Virus record (IMG/VR): IMGVR_UViG_3300042923_001459
Location: 44,592 to 108,591 of that record
Source: a virus
Direction: 5' to 3' (one strand)
DNA length: 64,000 nucleotides
Both the position numbers and the translations under genes were made by a program. The first letter of the stretch is position 1. Each line of letters opens with the position of its first letter. Of the stretch, positions 40,364 to 47,870 are shown one piece after another. Under the pieces are notes generated by a model. That model was not told the origin of the DNA, searched no databases, and saw only the letters and a list, made by a program, of their open reading frames with translations.

Positions 40364-40834
40364 TTAAACTACTTGTTGTAATTCTTCCTGCGTCTCTTCT
40401 TTTGGAAGAGCAAAAGCGTTTCTGTTCTCATCGAACTCAAGTGAATCAAGTCTTCTGATGTTGTTTCCACTGTCGTCAAGTAATCCAATGCAGCGTTCCA
40501 ATGCATGTGAGTAACACCAAGTCTGAGCAATTTTATGTTCTTCCTCAGAGAGAGGATAGAGACTACTCAACCTACAAAAGCGGTTTTCCTCTAAAACCTC
40601 ACCAGAGATGTCGTAATAACGATCATCAATTTTCGTTACCACGTGGGCGCCGAAGAGAGGCGTTGAAAGAATCTCTCCTTCTGGGAAGACAAATTGAAGA
40701 GTCCTTGCAAACATGTAACAATTACCACGAGAGTAGACTTGCTCTAAGACCTGGTGAGCATCATGACCATTTCCATTTTTGTGTCCTTTGATAAGACCGA
40801 TAAAGAACATTACTCGTTGGTGTGTAGTTTGCAT
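40364..40834 (-). CDS. Possible cysteine peptidase / transglutaminase-like protein
   Basis: 156 residues. GNCYMFARTL (Cys about 39), GAHVVTKID (His about 64) and YYDISGEV (Asp about 74) occur in the Cys-His-Asp order of papain-like and transglutaminase-like folds. This is pattern recognition only and the spacing between Cys and His is short. GTAGAGGAG upstream. Confidence 0.6.
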   Translation of the reverse strand: MQTTHQRVMFFIGLIKGHKNGNGHDAHQVLEQVYSRGNCYMFARTLQFVFPEGEILSTPLFGAHVVTKIDDRYYDISGEVLEENRFCRLSSLYPLSEEEHKIAQTWCYSHALERCIGLLDDSGNNIRRLDSLEFDENRNAFALPKEETQEELQQVV

Positions 40835-40875
40835 TGAATCCAGCTCCTCTACGTTTTGTATTACCTTATAGATTA

Positions 40876-40904
40876 ATTATATCACAGCTTGTACAATTTG
40901 TAAA
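40876..40904 (-). promoter_or_regulatory. Promoter of 40364-40834
   Basis: TTTACA-17-TATAAT, TGTGA. Confidence 0.95.
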
Positions 40905-40937
40905 CTGTTTTTTTAAAAAGAGAGGATTTCCTCTCCT

Positions 40938-41174
40938 TTAATGTTTGTCCCAAAGTAACAATACCGTCTTGGCAATGGTTACCGCATCTGGGTTACGAGT
41001 TACCTCGTGTGGTTCATTCTCATCAGACCATTCATAATATACCACATCATCTTTTACCGTTAACCAGAGGGGCACATGGAAAATGTTCTTTCTTTCTTCC
41101 GGAGTTAGGATGCTTTCAATCATGAATTTCATAAGTGACTTAGCCATGGATTTGTTATCTACTTCAATTTGCAT
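40938..41174 (-). CDS. Hypothetical protein
   Basis: 78 residues: helical start (NKSMAKSLMKFMIESILTPE), a strand pair (LWLTVKDDVVYYEWSDE), helical end. Unknown. Confidence 0.83.
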   Translation of the reverse strand: MQIEVDNKSMAKSLMKFMIESILTPEERKNIFHVPLWLTVKDDVVYYEWSDENEPHEVTRNPDAVTIAKTVLLLWDKH

Positions 41175-41208
41175 TTTGTTTCCTCCTTCGTTATTACCTT
41201 ATAAGATA

Positions 41209-41237
41209 ATTATACCACGTTCTTACGTATTTGTAAA
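41209..41237 (-). promoter_or_regulatory. Promoter of 40938-41174
   Basis: TTTACA-17-TATAAT; extension CGTGG. Confidence 0.93.
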
Positions 41238-41255
41238 CTGTTTTTTAACATCAAA

Positions 41256-41282
41256 AAAGGAGAACCTTTTGGGTTCTCCTTT
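41256..41282 (-). terminator. Terminator of 41289-41690
   Basis: AAAGGAGAACC CAAAA GGTTCTCCTTT then T run on the minus strand. Confidence 0.9.
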
Positions 41283-41288
41283 TAAAGA

Positions 41289-41690
41289 TTAGATTACTTC
41301 TGGTGTTTGTGCAAGGACTGGAAATTGTGGAACATATAATTCAATATCCACTTCATCCAAACCAACCAGTGTGCCTTGTGGTGTCCCCGACTTAGGATTA
41401 AAGAGTTGAGCCTTGAAAGCATTTTTCTTTGCCGAAGGCTTAACAATTAATGCCTGGCGTCCAGTTGCCCATCCGGATTTTACAATTACCAAATCATTTT
41501 CATTGAAAGCCGGAGTTTCATTTTCAAACCATTTTCCACCTTTTGCTTTTGGTTGGGAATTCATTTCATCAATCCTTTCATTGATTTGATCTATCAGGAT
41601 TGCTGCCTTAATTCCATTAACCTTGAGTTCAAATAACTTACCAATTTCTTTAAGAACATTGTAATTAGTTTCGATGGATACGTTTTTCAT
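41289..41690 (-). CDS. SAP-like plus SH3/KOW-like protein (family K, member 2)
   Basis: 133 residues, closest to the 35209 paralog. KVNGIKAAILIDQINERIDE is the helical unit; FNENDLVIVKSGWATGRQAL and KPSAKKNAFKAQLFNPKSG the barrel; the DEVDIELYVPQFPV end is shared. Confidence 0.85.
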   Translation of the reverse strand: MKNVSIETNYNVLKEIGKLFELKVNGIKAAILIDQINERIDEMNSQPKAKGGKWFENETPAFNENDLVIVKSGWATGRQALIVKPSAKKNAFKAQLFNPKSGTPQGTLVGLDEVDIELYVPQFPVLAQTPEVI

Positions 41691-41741
41691 TTGAATTCCT
41701 CCAATGTTTTTTTAAATTTGTTTTCCTTACCTTATAGATTA

Positions 41742-41770
41742 ATTATATCACATTTCTTAGTACTTGTAAA
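41742..41770 (-). promoter_or_regulatory. Promoter of 41289-41690
   Basis: TTTACA-17-TATAAT, TGTGA. Confidence 0.95.
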
Positions 41771-41790
41771 CTGTTTTTTTAAAATCTTTT

Positions 41791-41868
41791 TTAACGACTT
41801 ATTATTAAGTAGATAATGAATGCTACGAATTCAGGAGTAAAATTAATACTCATTTGATATTTTTTCAT
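41791..41868 (-). CDS. 25-residue membrane-tail microprotein
   Basis: Has its own promoter (41892) and GGAGGAATGCTAA before ATG, so it is a full cassette. Polar first 10 residues, then FVAFIIYLII, ending SR. A tiny tail-anchored peptide. Confidence 0.75.
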   Translation of the reverse strand: MKKYQMSINFTPEFVAFIIYLIISR

Positions 41869-41891
41869 TTAGCATTCCTCCTTATAGATTA

Positions 41892-41920
41892 ATTATATCA
41901 CAATCTTATGAGTATGTAAA
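41892..41920 (-). promoter_or_regulatory. Promoter of 41791-41868
   Basis: TTTACA-17-TATAAT, TGTGA; leader only about 15 bases. Confidence 0.95.
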
Positions 41921-41943
41921 CTGTTTTTTAAAGAGGAGAGGAG

Positions 41944-42147
41944 TTAATCCTCCTCCTCTATCCTGACCTCCATGGTGTCAATTACTTGCATTCCTTTATA
42001 TACTATAATCGTTCCTTTTGTGTTACACGTCGTGCAATTCTCGCGATACGTACCACACCATTCATCCGGAACTTCTCTTTCTCCATCGCCATGACAATCA
42101 TCACAAACTATTTCTTTCAATTTCTTCTTAACTTTTAAACTATTCAT
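41944..42147 (-). CDS. DnaJ-type zinc-finger protein
   Basis: 67 residues. CDDCHGDGE (CxxCxGxG) and CTTCNTKG match half of a DnaJ cysteine-rich domain. Ends with an acidic strand. Possibly a chaperone-like or RNA-binding zinc protein. Confidence 0.85.
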   Translation of the reverse strand: MNSLKVKKKLKEIVCDDCHGDGEREVPDEWCGTYRENCTTCNTKGTIIVYKGMQVIDTMEVRIEEED

Positions 42148-42181
42148 TTCATTCTCCCCTTCCGTATTACCTTATAGATTA

Positions 42182-42210
42182 ATTATATCACAGACTATTA
42201 TGTTTGTAAA
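42182..42210 (-). promoter_or_regulatory. Promoter of 41944-42147
   Basis: TTTACA-17-TATAAT, TGTGA. Confidence 0.95.
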
Positions 42211-42247
42211 CTGTTTTTTAACAAAAAAATAGAGACCCAAAGGTCTC

Positions 42248-42478
42248 TTAACTGCGAAGATAAGCTACATCATCCTTGAAAAATTTCTCTCTTGCCTGAC
42301 CGACTGTCATCCCAACAAACTGAGATTGATTGTGGTGGTAACTCTTTTCATCTGTGTAGAATGAGAACAGTTTTTCCTTGCCACTTGCAGTGATAGCATG
42401 TACCGCGTATTGAGCAACATTTCCTGCCCATTTGAATGTGGGTTCAAACTCAACCGATTGAATAATTTCATTTTCCAA
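42248..42478 (-). CDS. Hypothetical protein
   Basis: 76 residues from a TTG start with GGAGGG 7 bases upstream. EFEPTFKWAGNVAQYAVHAI, then VGMTVGQAREKFFKDDVAYL. An ATG-started opening in another frame (42495) is a shadow. Confidence 0.78.
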   Translation of the reverse strand: MENEIIQSVEFEPTFKWAGNVAQYAVHAITASGKEKLFSFYTDEKSYHHNQSQFVGMTVGQAREKFFKDDVAYLRS

Positions 42479-42523
42479 GTGAATCCCTCCAGCATTTTTT
42501 AATTTGTATTACCTTATAGATAT

Positions 42524-42552
42524 ATTATATCACATGGAATAGTATTTGTAAA
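42524..42552 (-). promoter_or_regulatory. Promoter of 42248-42478
   Basis: TTTACA-17-TATAAT, TGTGA. Confidence 0.95.
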
Positions 42553-42582
42553 CTGTTTTTTTAACATGAAAAAACCCCTCCG

Positions 42583-42843
42583 TTAGGAGAGGTTCTCTAC
42601 TACAACTATGGTTTTGCCTTCCTTCTTAGCAAGATCAACCCCGCGCCAAATAAAGAAGTCTTCCTTGACATCAGCGTAATATGCTGCATCGTTAGCGGTT
42701 AACCATTCTCTCAACTTAGCTCCTTCCTCCTTGTATGTTGGGTTGTTCCAAGAACGTACCGGAAACAATACTTCAATGAGTCTACAAATGTTAACTACTT
42801 TAACACCATCAATTTCTTCCATAACCGGAACATTTCCAATCAT
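42583..42843 (-). CDS. Hypothetical protein
   Basis: 86 residues from the ATG at 42841-42843 (CTGGAGG 7 bases upstream). VNICRLIEVLFPVRSW and TANDAAYYADVKEDFFIWRG. Unknown. Confidence 0.82.
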   Translation of the reverse strand: MIGNVPVMEEIDGVKVVNICRLIEVLFPVRSWNNPTYKEEGAKLREWLTANDAAYYADVKEDFFIWRGVDLAKKEGKTIVVVENLS

Positions 42844-42887
42844 TTTCATTCCTCCAGTGTTTTTAATTTGTATTACCTTATAGATTA

Positions 42888-42916
42888 ATTATATCACATG
42901 GAGTAGTATTTGTAAA
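42888..42916 (-). promoter_or_regulatory. Promoter of 42583-42843
   Basis: TTTACA-17-TATAAT, TGTGA. Confidence 0.95.
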
Positions 42917-42949
42917 CTGTTTTTAAATAAAAAAGAGAGATTTCTCTCT

Positions 42950-43333
42950 CTATCGAGCGGATATTTCAAATACCGGTTGTTTGGAACAAGCATTAAATAC
43001 TGCTTCAAACGGTCCGTCGTCTTCATTATTCAAATTCTCAGGAGTTATCTTGGTCCAAATACGAACGTTGTAAATCGTTTCCATTTCTCCAGCTGCATGG
43101 CCTAATCTTGGTTGTTCTGAAGAACTAAACTCAACACGATTGATAGATACTGTTTTTGGGAAATACAGCTTATTGTTTGACATAAAGTCAACCGGATGAA
43201 GTGTTAAAAAACCAATAATGGAAGCATCAGCTCTACCGAATTTCTTAATTAGTTCTTCGTTGTTAATGAGCTTGATTTGCTTTTCAATTCGTTGAAATTC
43301 TTCTACAGTTGTAGCTGTAATCTTAATTGCCAT
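42950..43333 (-). CDS. Hypothetical protein
   Basis: 127 residues. Helical N-terminus (TTVEEFQRIEKQIKLIN) followed by a beta-rich part with LYFPKTVSINRVEFSSSEQP and YNVRIWTKITPENL. Unknown. Confidence 0.83.
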   Translation of the reverse strand: MAIKITATTVEEFQRIEKQIKLINNEELIKKFGRADASIIGFLTLHPVDFMSNNKLYFPKTVSINRVEFSSSEQPRLGHAAGEMETIYNVRIWTKITPENLNNEDDGPFEAVFNACSKQPVFEISAR

Positions 43334-43373
43334 CGTATCTCCTCCAAAGTTTTTTGTATTACCTTATAGATTA

Positions 43374-43402
43374 ATTATATCGTGTATAATGGCCTTTGTA
43401 AA
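43374..43402 (-). promoter_or_regulatory. Promoter of 42950-43333
   Basis: TTTACA-17-TATAAT; extension CACGA. Confidence 0.93.
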
Positions 43403-43409
43403 CTGTTTT

Positions 43410-44162
43410 TTAAGCTCCTCTTACAAGAGCTTTCTTTACTAAACTTGCTTCAATGTATTGTTCAACATAGAATTCATATCCAATCTCTTTGAGCGCACCC
43501 AAACAACGCTTGTTAATTACAATATCTGCGTTTACATCATTAGGATTGATCTCTACAATTGTCCCAACATGCGGACCTTCCGTTACTGTGATGTAAATCA
43601 TTTCACCTTCGCGTGACTCAAACTTCTCAAGTACATATTTTTGATAATCACCTTGGAAATGCATAATTTCTTTCTGAATTACCAGAGATTGCTTGTTAAG
43701 CTCTTCAATCGGTTGTTCTAACCTAACTGTGTCGTTGCTTTTTTTGTTGTACTTACGAAACATTTCGAAATCCGCAAGGTATGGTACAAAACTTACGCGT
43801 CCATAAAATGTTGTGATGATGATTGTATCTTTCTTGCCTTTTGTTTCGAACGTAAATAGAATGTCATCATCAATAACACCAATGCATTGCTTGTAATATA
43901 ACTTGACACGACGTTGTGCGTGAGCAACACTGATAGTTTCTGCCAATCTGCTTATGTCATTGATGACAGGGCCGACCCTGGTGTTCCAACGAGGGAATGC
44001 ATGATTAACGATTTGAAATTTTAGTGTTGGCTCCATGCTAGATAATTGTAAGTCTCTCATGTTGCGATTGCGCATGTAATCCCTGATGTCCTCTATGTTG
44101 CTTGAAGTATGATTGCGTAAACTGAAGTACTGCGTGATTTCGATAGGTTTAGTGTGTCCCAT
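43410..44162 (-). CDS. Large hypothetical protein with a likely SH3-like C-terminal part
   Basis: 250 residues. The first 80 are basic and helical, 80-140 beta-rich (KQCIGVIDDDILFTFETKGK), and ITVTEGPHVGTIVEINPNDV near 200 looks like a KOW/SH3 turn. No family recognised. ATG after GGGAGAG. Confidence 0.82.
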   Translation of the reverse strand: MGHTKPIEITQYFSLRNHTSSNIEDIRDYMRNRNMRDLQLSSMEPTLKFQIVNHAFPRWNTRVGPVINDISRLAETISVAHAQRRVKLYYKQCIGVIDDDILFTFETKGKKDTIIITTFYGRVSFVPYLADFEMFRKYNKKSNDTVRLEQPIEELNKQSLVIQKEIMHFQGDYQKYVLEKFESREGEMIYITVTEGPHVGTIVEINPNDVNADIVINKRCLGALKEIGYEFYVEQYIEASLVKKALVRGA

Positions 44163-44205
44163 GTCATCCGGTACTCTCCCTTCGTCATTTTATTGTTATA
44201 ACATT

Positions 44206-44234
44206 ATTATATCAAGTTTGTCTCATTATGTAAA
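44206..44234 (-). promoter_or_regulatory. Promoter of 43410-44162
   Basis: TTTACA-17-TATAAT; extension CTTGA, and the leader lacks the usual CTATAAGGTAAT. Confidence 0.9.
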
Positions 44235-44250
44235 CATTTTTTAAAAATTA

Positions 44251-44454
44251 TTATGAAGCCTTCCGTGTTAAGACAACCACAACTTGTACACTGGAGCAAC
44301 CTCTTGCTTCATACTTGGTTTTAAGTTGTTCCTTTGCTTGACGGTTTGCATCGAATTCGTCTGTTGCAGCTTCTACATATTCAGTTGGTTTTGATTTGAG
44401 ATTTGAGACCCCGTCAAATGCTTCTAAATTACAATGGCAAACGTATGAATCCAT
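44251..44454 (-). CDS. Small hypothetical protein
   Basis: 67 residues; helical middle (TDEFDANRQAKEQLKTKYEA) between short strands. Unknown. Confidence 0.82.
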   Translation of the reverse strand: MDSYVCHCNLEAFDGVSNLKSKPTEYVEAATDEFDANRQAKEQLKTKYEARGCSSVQVVVVLTRKAS

Positions 44455-44502
44455 ATAATTCCCTCCAATGAGTTAGTTTAACTTGTATTACCTTATATAT
44501 TT

Positions 44503-44531
44503 ATTATATCATGATTTCTTCCTCTTGTAAA
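44503..44531 (-). promoter_or_regulatory. Promoter of 44251-44454
   Basis: TTTACA-17-TATAAT; extension CATGA. Confidence 0.93.
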
Positions 44532-44559
44532 CTGTTTTTAAAAACAAAAAAAGGGGAGC

Positions 44560-44715
44560 CTATTGGCTCCACCTAGTTTTGAGAATGTAAACCATAGTTT
44601 TGAAACGTTTTTTAAAAGTTGCTTTCTTTTCAGCCTTGAAAACAACTTCAACGTTTTTAGGAGCTGCCACCACATATGGTTTACCGTCTTTCATTCCAAT
44701 CACTACTTGTTTCAT
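44560..44715 (-). CDS. 51-residue basic protein
   Basis: From the ATG at 44713-44715 (TTGGAGGGATTCG upstream; the longer opening to 44769 spans the promoter). VVIGMKDGKPYVVAAPKN then a lysine-rich end, KAEKKATFKKRFKTMVYILK. Confidence 0.8.
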   Translation of the reverse strand: MKQVVIGMKDGKPYVVAAPKNVEVVFKAEKKATFKKRFKTMVYILKTRWSQ

Positions 44716-44758
44716 CGAATCCCTCCAATGAGTTGTTTTTTGTTTTCCTTTATAGTTT

Positions 44759-44788
44759 ATTATATTCACATTTTGTTAGGGTTAGAAC
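44759..44788 (-). promoter_or_regulatory. Variant promoter of 44560, GTTCTA-18-TATAAT
   Basis: No TTTACA. GTTCTA, 18 bases, TATAAT, then AAACTATAAAGGAAAAC. Shares design with the site at 45117. Confidence 0.6.
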
Positions 44789-44826
44789 TAAAACTTTTAA
44801 AGGAAGTTGACAGAAAAAAAGGGAGC

Positions 44827-45078
44827 TTACGCCCCCACCTTTTTCTTTTGCTTGTCCTTTTTCAAGAGATTCTTGGCTAATAAAATGCCAGTACCACCAA
44901 CACCAAAGGCGAGCATTGCTGGTCCTATAATACCTAAGGCTGTAACGATAATTGCTGGAGCAATGATTGCAGTGACTGCGAGTGCACCACCAGCTATTAT
45001 TGTGTATCCAGCTTTGTCACTAGCTTCAGGTCTTCCAGAAATCTCTCTAATTATTTCAAGCTTTTCATTGTTTGTCAT
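44827..45078 (-). CDS. Two-helix membrane protein
   Basis: 83 residues. After a polar 25 residues, GYTIIAGGALAVTAIIAPAI and ALGIIGPAMLAFGVGGTGIL form two Gly/Ala-rich membrane helices; the end is KKDKQKKK. Holin-like in outline. Distinct promoter type suggests different timing. Confidence 0.83.
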   Translation of the reverse strand: MTNNEKLEIIREISGRPEASDKAGYTIIAGGALAVTAIIAPAIIVTALGIIGPAMLAFGVGGTGILLAKNLLKKDKQKKKVGA

Positions 45079-45116
45079 TTATAAATCCCTCCAATTTTTG
45101 TTTTCCTTTATAGTTT

Positions 45117-45146
45117 ATTATATTCACATGCTAGTAGTAATAGAAC
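45117..45146 (-). promoter_or_regulatory. Variant promoter of 44827, GTTCTA-18-TATAAT
   Basis: ATGTGAATATAATAAACTAT is shared exactly with the 44759 site. Confidence 0.6.
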
Positions 45147-45171
45147 CAAAACTTTACAAAAAAAACCTCCC

Positions 45172-45486
45172 CTATTCAGGGAGGGTAATTTCTCCATTTG
45201 CGATTTTGCAAAGTTGTCCAGCGTATTTTTGGATTTTCTTTGCTGCAATGGTATATTGCTTTGGAGTGAGAGTTTTTCCACGGTTGATTTGTTCTGCAAA
45301 TGAAGTCATGATGCCTGCATCTGCACCATTGAATCCAACTCCATTGTGATGTCTGGTATCTCCAATGCGCTTCTCGTCTTCCGTTTGGAACTTCCAAATA
45401 GAAACTATTGCTCTTTGTACTGCATTCACGTTGTTTGCCAGTAGAGATTTGATTTCATCTTTGTCCCAAACTTTTGTTTGCTCCAT
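45172..45486 (-). CDS. Hypothetical phage protein (NGVGFNGADAGIMTSF family)
   Basis: 104 residues. The blocks FQTEDEKRIGDTRHHNGVGF, FNGADAGIMTSFAEQI and LTPKQYTIAAKKIQKYAGQL resemble a small protein common in plasmids and phages whose role I do not know. Well-bounded by promoter 45533 and hairpin GGGAGG. Confidence 0.85.
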   Translation of the reverse strand: MEQTKVWDKDEIKSLLANNVNAVQRAIVSIWKFQTEDEKRIGDTRHHNGVGFNGADAGIMTSFAEQINRGKTLTPKQYTIAAKKIQKYAGQLCKIANGEITLPE

Positions 45487-45532
45487 TTTAATTCCTCCAA
45501 TGTGTAATTAATTTGTATTACCTTATAGATTA

Positions 45533-45561
45533 ATTATATCACAATTGGTAGTGTTTGTAAA
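45533..45561 (-). promoter_or_regulatory. Promoter of 45172-45486
   Basis: TTTACA-17-TATAAT, TGTGA. Confidence 0.95.
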
Positions 45562-45583
45562 CTGTTTTTTAACAAAAGAAGGA

Positions 45584-45793
45584 TTACTCCTCCTCTTGTG
45601 GTTCGCTCCATTTTTCAGCACATTCATTTCTTTCTGCTTTGTTTTCAAATTGAGCAATTACTACAAATGTTGCTCCTTCTTCTCTAGCAACTATCCAATC
45701 CATGCCTATACCTTCAATTATCTTATCGCCGTATGAATCTCGACCAAAGTAACCTTCGCAAAATCCGTATAGTTTCATACCAGTTTTTAACAT
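45584..45793 (-). CDS. Small hypothetical protein
   Basis: 69 residues with KLYGFCEGYFGRDSYGDKII, then two strands and an acidic tail. Unknown. Confidence 0.83.
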   Translation of the reverse strand: MLKTGMKLYGFCEGYFGRDSYGDKIIEGIGMDWIVAREEGATFVVIAQFENKAERNECAEKWSEPQEEE

Positions 45794-45832
45794 TTTGTTT
45801 CCTCCTTTGTATTTGTATTACCTTATAGATTA

Positions 45833-45861
45833 ATTATATCACAATTGTTGAAGCGTGTAAA
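45833..45861 (-). promoter_or_regulatory. Promoter of 45584-45793
   Basis: TTTACA-17-TATAAT, TGTGA. Confidence 0.95.
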
Positions 45862-45906
45862 CTGTTTTTTAAAACAAAAGGGAGATTTTACTCTCCCTCT
45901 AATCAA

Positions 45907-46116
45907 TTACCAAAGCCTTTGTTTGTCTTTTGCTGCTTCCTCTGCCGAAATCTCGATTGCATCGTATCCCTCGATATTGCGAATCTTCTCGATGGTTGCC
46001 ATACCTTGGATGTAACTTGTATTGCTTTCATCATCGGCTGGAACATCGAAGCTGTAGTTGCGTTGACCATTAACCATAATGTCAAAGTACCTATATTTGC
46101 GCTTTGTTGTTTCCAT
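45907..46116 (-). CDS. Small hypothetical protein
   Basis: 69 residues; KYRYFDIMVNGQRNYSFDVP strand pair, then ATIEKIRNIEGYDAIEISAE. Unknown. Confidence 0.83.
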   Translation of the reverse strand: METTKRKYRYFDIMVNGQRNYSFDVPADDESNTSYIQGMATIEKIRNIEGYDAIEISAEEAAKDKQRLW

Positions 46117-46155
46117 TTTGTTGCCTCCTTTGTATTTGTATTACCTTATAGAATA

Positions 46156-46184
46156 ATTATATCACAGACTACTATTTTTGTAAA
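46156..46184 (-). promoter_or_regulatory. Promoter of 45907-46116
   Basis: TTTACA-17-TATAAT, TGTGA. Confidence 0.95.
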
Positions 46185-46193
46185 CTGTTTTTT

Positions 46194-46285
46194 AATTGAT
46201 CTCTAGTGTCGCTGAGTGAATCAAGTTCTACGCGGTAATATATATCCTTTACTCTGTTTCTCTGAAAGGATAAAGGATATATCCA
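46194..46285. repeat. Intergenic element copy 4, partly doubled
   Basis: Core GGTAATATATATCCTTTAC at 46234-46252 in the opposite orientation to copies 2 and 3, followed by a second AAAGGATATATCC at 46271. Flank CTAGTGTCGCTGAGTGAATC then AAG. Confidence 0.65.
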
Positions 46286-46372
46286 TCCTTAGGATTCCTG
46301 TATATCTCTGGGTTCACCGTGTCATCTCTGTGAACATCGTGATATAATAATGATATAACCTATTATCCCGAG
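46286..46372. other. Non-coding tail of element 4
   Basis: Contains the stem GTTCAC...GTGAAC (46314-46337) and a plus-strand GTGATATAAT without a fitting -35. No gene seen. Confidence 0.4.
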
Positions 46373-46390
46373 ACATAAAAAAAGATGGGA

Positions 46391-46711
46391 TTATGCTCCC
46401 ATCTGTACCTCAGTCCAACCAGAGCCTGCGCATAGATACTTAATACCATCGATTTCTACAATATCTCCAACCGACATTGATGTGTGATCTGCTCCATTGC
46501 GATTAAATCCAAGCTCCGGGTCATTTGGTTGAAATCCTTCATGCACCCAATTGAAGAGTTCAAAGTAAGCTTCAAGCATGCTTTCATTGGAATGATTAGG
46601 TGGCTTGCTAACCGAAGTTTCAAAGACCAATGCATAATCATTCATAGTTAATGCTTTTTTAAACATTTGCTTTTTGTAATAAATCTTTACTTGTTTCTTT
46701 TGAAATTCCAT
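46391..46711 (-). CDS. Hypothetical protein
   Basis: 106 residues: basic start, helical middle (NESMLEAYFELFNWVHEGFQ), and a beta end with SVGDIVEIDGIKYLCAGSGW. The latter looks like a small SH3-type closing. Unknown. Confidence 0.83.
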   Translation of the reverse strand: MEFQKKQVKIYYKKQMFKKALTMNDYALVFETSVSKPPNHSNESMLEAYFELFNWVHEGFQPNDPELGFNRNGADHTSMSVGDIVEIDGIKYLCAGSGWTEVQMGA

Positions 46712-46757
46712 TTGAATTCCTCCAGTGTGTTTTTAATTTGTATTACCTTATAGATTA

Positions 46758-46786
46758 ATTATATCACAACTGTTAGAGTATGTAAA
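46758..46786 (-). promoter_or_regulatory. Promoter of 46391-46711
   Basis: TTTACA-17-TATAAT, TGTGA. Confidence 0.95.
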
Positions 46787-46812
46787 CTGTTTTTTAACAA
46801 AAAAGGAGGGGG

Positions 46813-47064
46813 TTAACCCTCCATGACCTCCACGAAAATTCGTTTCTCTTCTACTGCTTCATCCAAAAACCATAATCCACGGTGAGCGCTTTTACCAAAC
46901 TCCAATAACTCATGTTCATCTGGATTGTCAATATAAACCTTATATTCAGGGCCGATTGGAGTATTTGTAATACCAAGTATTTTCAATGTCTGGATTTGAT
47001 TTATTGGTTTACCAGTATTGTCTGTCACTTTAAGTCTTTGACCCGGTTTAAACATAGTTTCCAT
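46813..47064 (-). CDS. Small beta-barrel-like protein
   Basis: 83 residues: FKPGQRLKVTDNTGKPIN and GPEYKVYIDNPDEHELLEFG give a strand-turn pattern typical of small barrels. Unknown. Confidence 0.82.
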   Translation of the reverse strand: METMFKPGQRLKVTDNTGKPINQIQTLKILGITNTPIGPEYKVYIDNPDEHELLEFGKSAHRGLWFLDEAVEEKRIFVEVMEG

Positions 47065-47099
47065 TTTTGTTTCCTCCTTTGTGATTACCTTATAGATAT

Positions 47100-47128
47100 A
47101 TTATAACACACAAAGAAGCCGTTGTAAA
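47100..47128 (-). promoter_or_regulatory. Promoter of 46813-47064
   Basis: TTTACA-17-TATAAT; extension TGTGT. Confidence 0.93.
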
Positions 47129-47146
47129 CGGCTTTTTAAAAACATA

Positions 47147-47536
47147 TTACCACTTTTCTACATACCATCCATGATGAATCTCAGCAGTCGTATCGTCAAT
47201 TACTTTAATGCGGATTTCTGGAGCTCCATACCCGTAACTGTCTTCCCATTCTTGGGCCCAACTGTTACCTCTGTACAACTGCTTCACTCGACCCTTCTTA
47301 AAGGTATCATCCTTCTTCCGCTCAAGTGTTGCCATAATAGCCTTCCAGTCATCGTCAGGGCTTAAACAAGCCGCTAACCCAACCATGTCTTCAAAGATTG
47401 AATCGTCTGTAGCATTTTCACTGCGTTCTTCCTTGATTAATTCTTGTACCCAAGGCTCCATAGCCTCGAGGTCACCTACGATTTTCAGTTCTACACCTTT
47501 TGAATTTAGTTCTGAATGAAGTACGATAATTGCCAT
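47147..47536 (-). CDS. Hypothetical protein
   Basis: 129 residues; helical middle with DDDWKAIMATLERKKDDTFK and a Trp/Tyr-rich end. Last gene of a four-gene unit; AGGAGGAAGTAATT upstream. Confidence 0.83.
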   Translation of the reverse strand: MAIIVLHSELNSKGVELKIVGDLEAMEPWVQELIKEERSENATDDSIFEDMVGLAACLSPDDDWKAIMATLERKKDDTFKKGRVKQLYRGNSWAQEWEDSYGYGAPEIRIKVIDDTTAEIHHGWYVEKW

Positions 47537-47548
47537 AATTACTTCCTC

Positions 47549-47704
47549 CTATACTTTGATATCAATGTGTTTACCCTTTTGATTGTTCTTGTTTGCATTA
47601 TTGACCAAACGTTCTACTTGCTCGACAGGTTTGATAAGAGGTGTTTTCTTTTGTTGCTCGTACAATTCTCTAGCAGAGTCATTTCTATACACCGGTTGTA
47701 TCAT
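47549..47704 (-). CDS. 51-residue hypothetical protein
   Basis: Short gene with GGGAG 8 bases before ATG. YRNDSARELYEQQKKTPLIK then a helix VEQVERLVNNANKNN. Ends 12 bases before the next start. Confidence 0.75.
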   Translation of the reverse strand: MIQPVYRNDSARELYEQQKKTPLIKPVEQVERLVNNANKNNQKGKHIDIKV

Positions 47705-47783
47705 TTCATCAGCTCCCTGAGATTGTTATTTAAGCACTAGTTTTATCCACTGAGCACACTTAATATGCTTTATGTAAATTTAC

Positions 47784-47870
47784 TTATTTGGAACCACGAA
47801 GCATCGCAGAGATGAGGAAGGTACCCATCAATAAGACGGGTATCCCTATCCAAAGTATGGTGCTAATCAT
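47784..47870 (-). CDS. 28-residue membrane microprotein
   Basis: ATG overlaps the stop of the 47863 gene (AATGATTAG), with GAGGT upstream. A single hydrophobic helix STILWIGIPVLLMGTFLISA followed by MLRGSK. Translationally coupled to an exported protein gene. Confidence 0.7.
   Translation of the reverse strand: MISTILWIGIPVLLMGTFLISAMLRGSK

Noticed and set aside
44807-45349. 180-codon plus-strand opening
   Set aside because: Antisense to the genes at 44827 and 45172 and crosses their promoter and terminator.
46345-46360. Plus-strand GTGATATAATAATG
   Set aside because: The hexamer 17 bases upstream does not resemble TTTACA or TTGACA, and no plus-strand gene follows.
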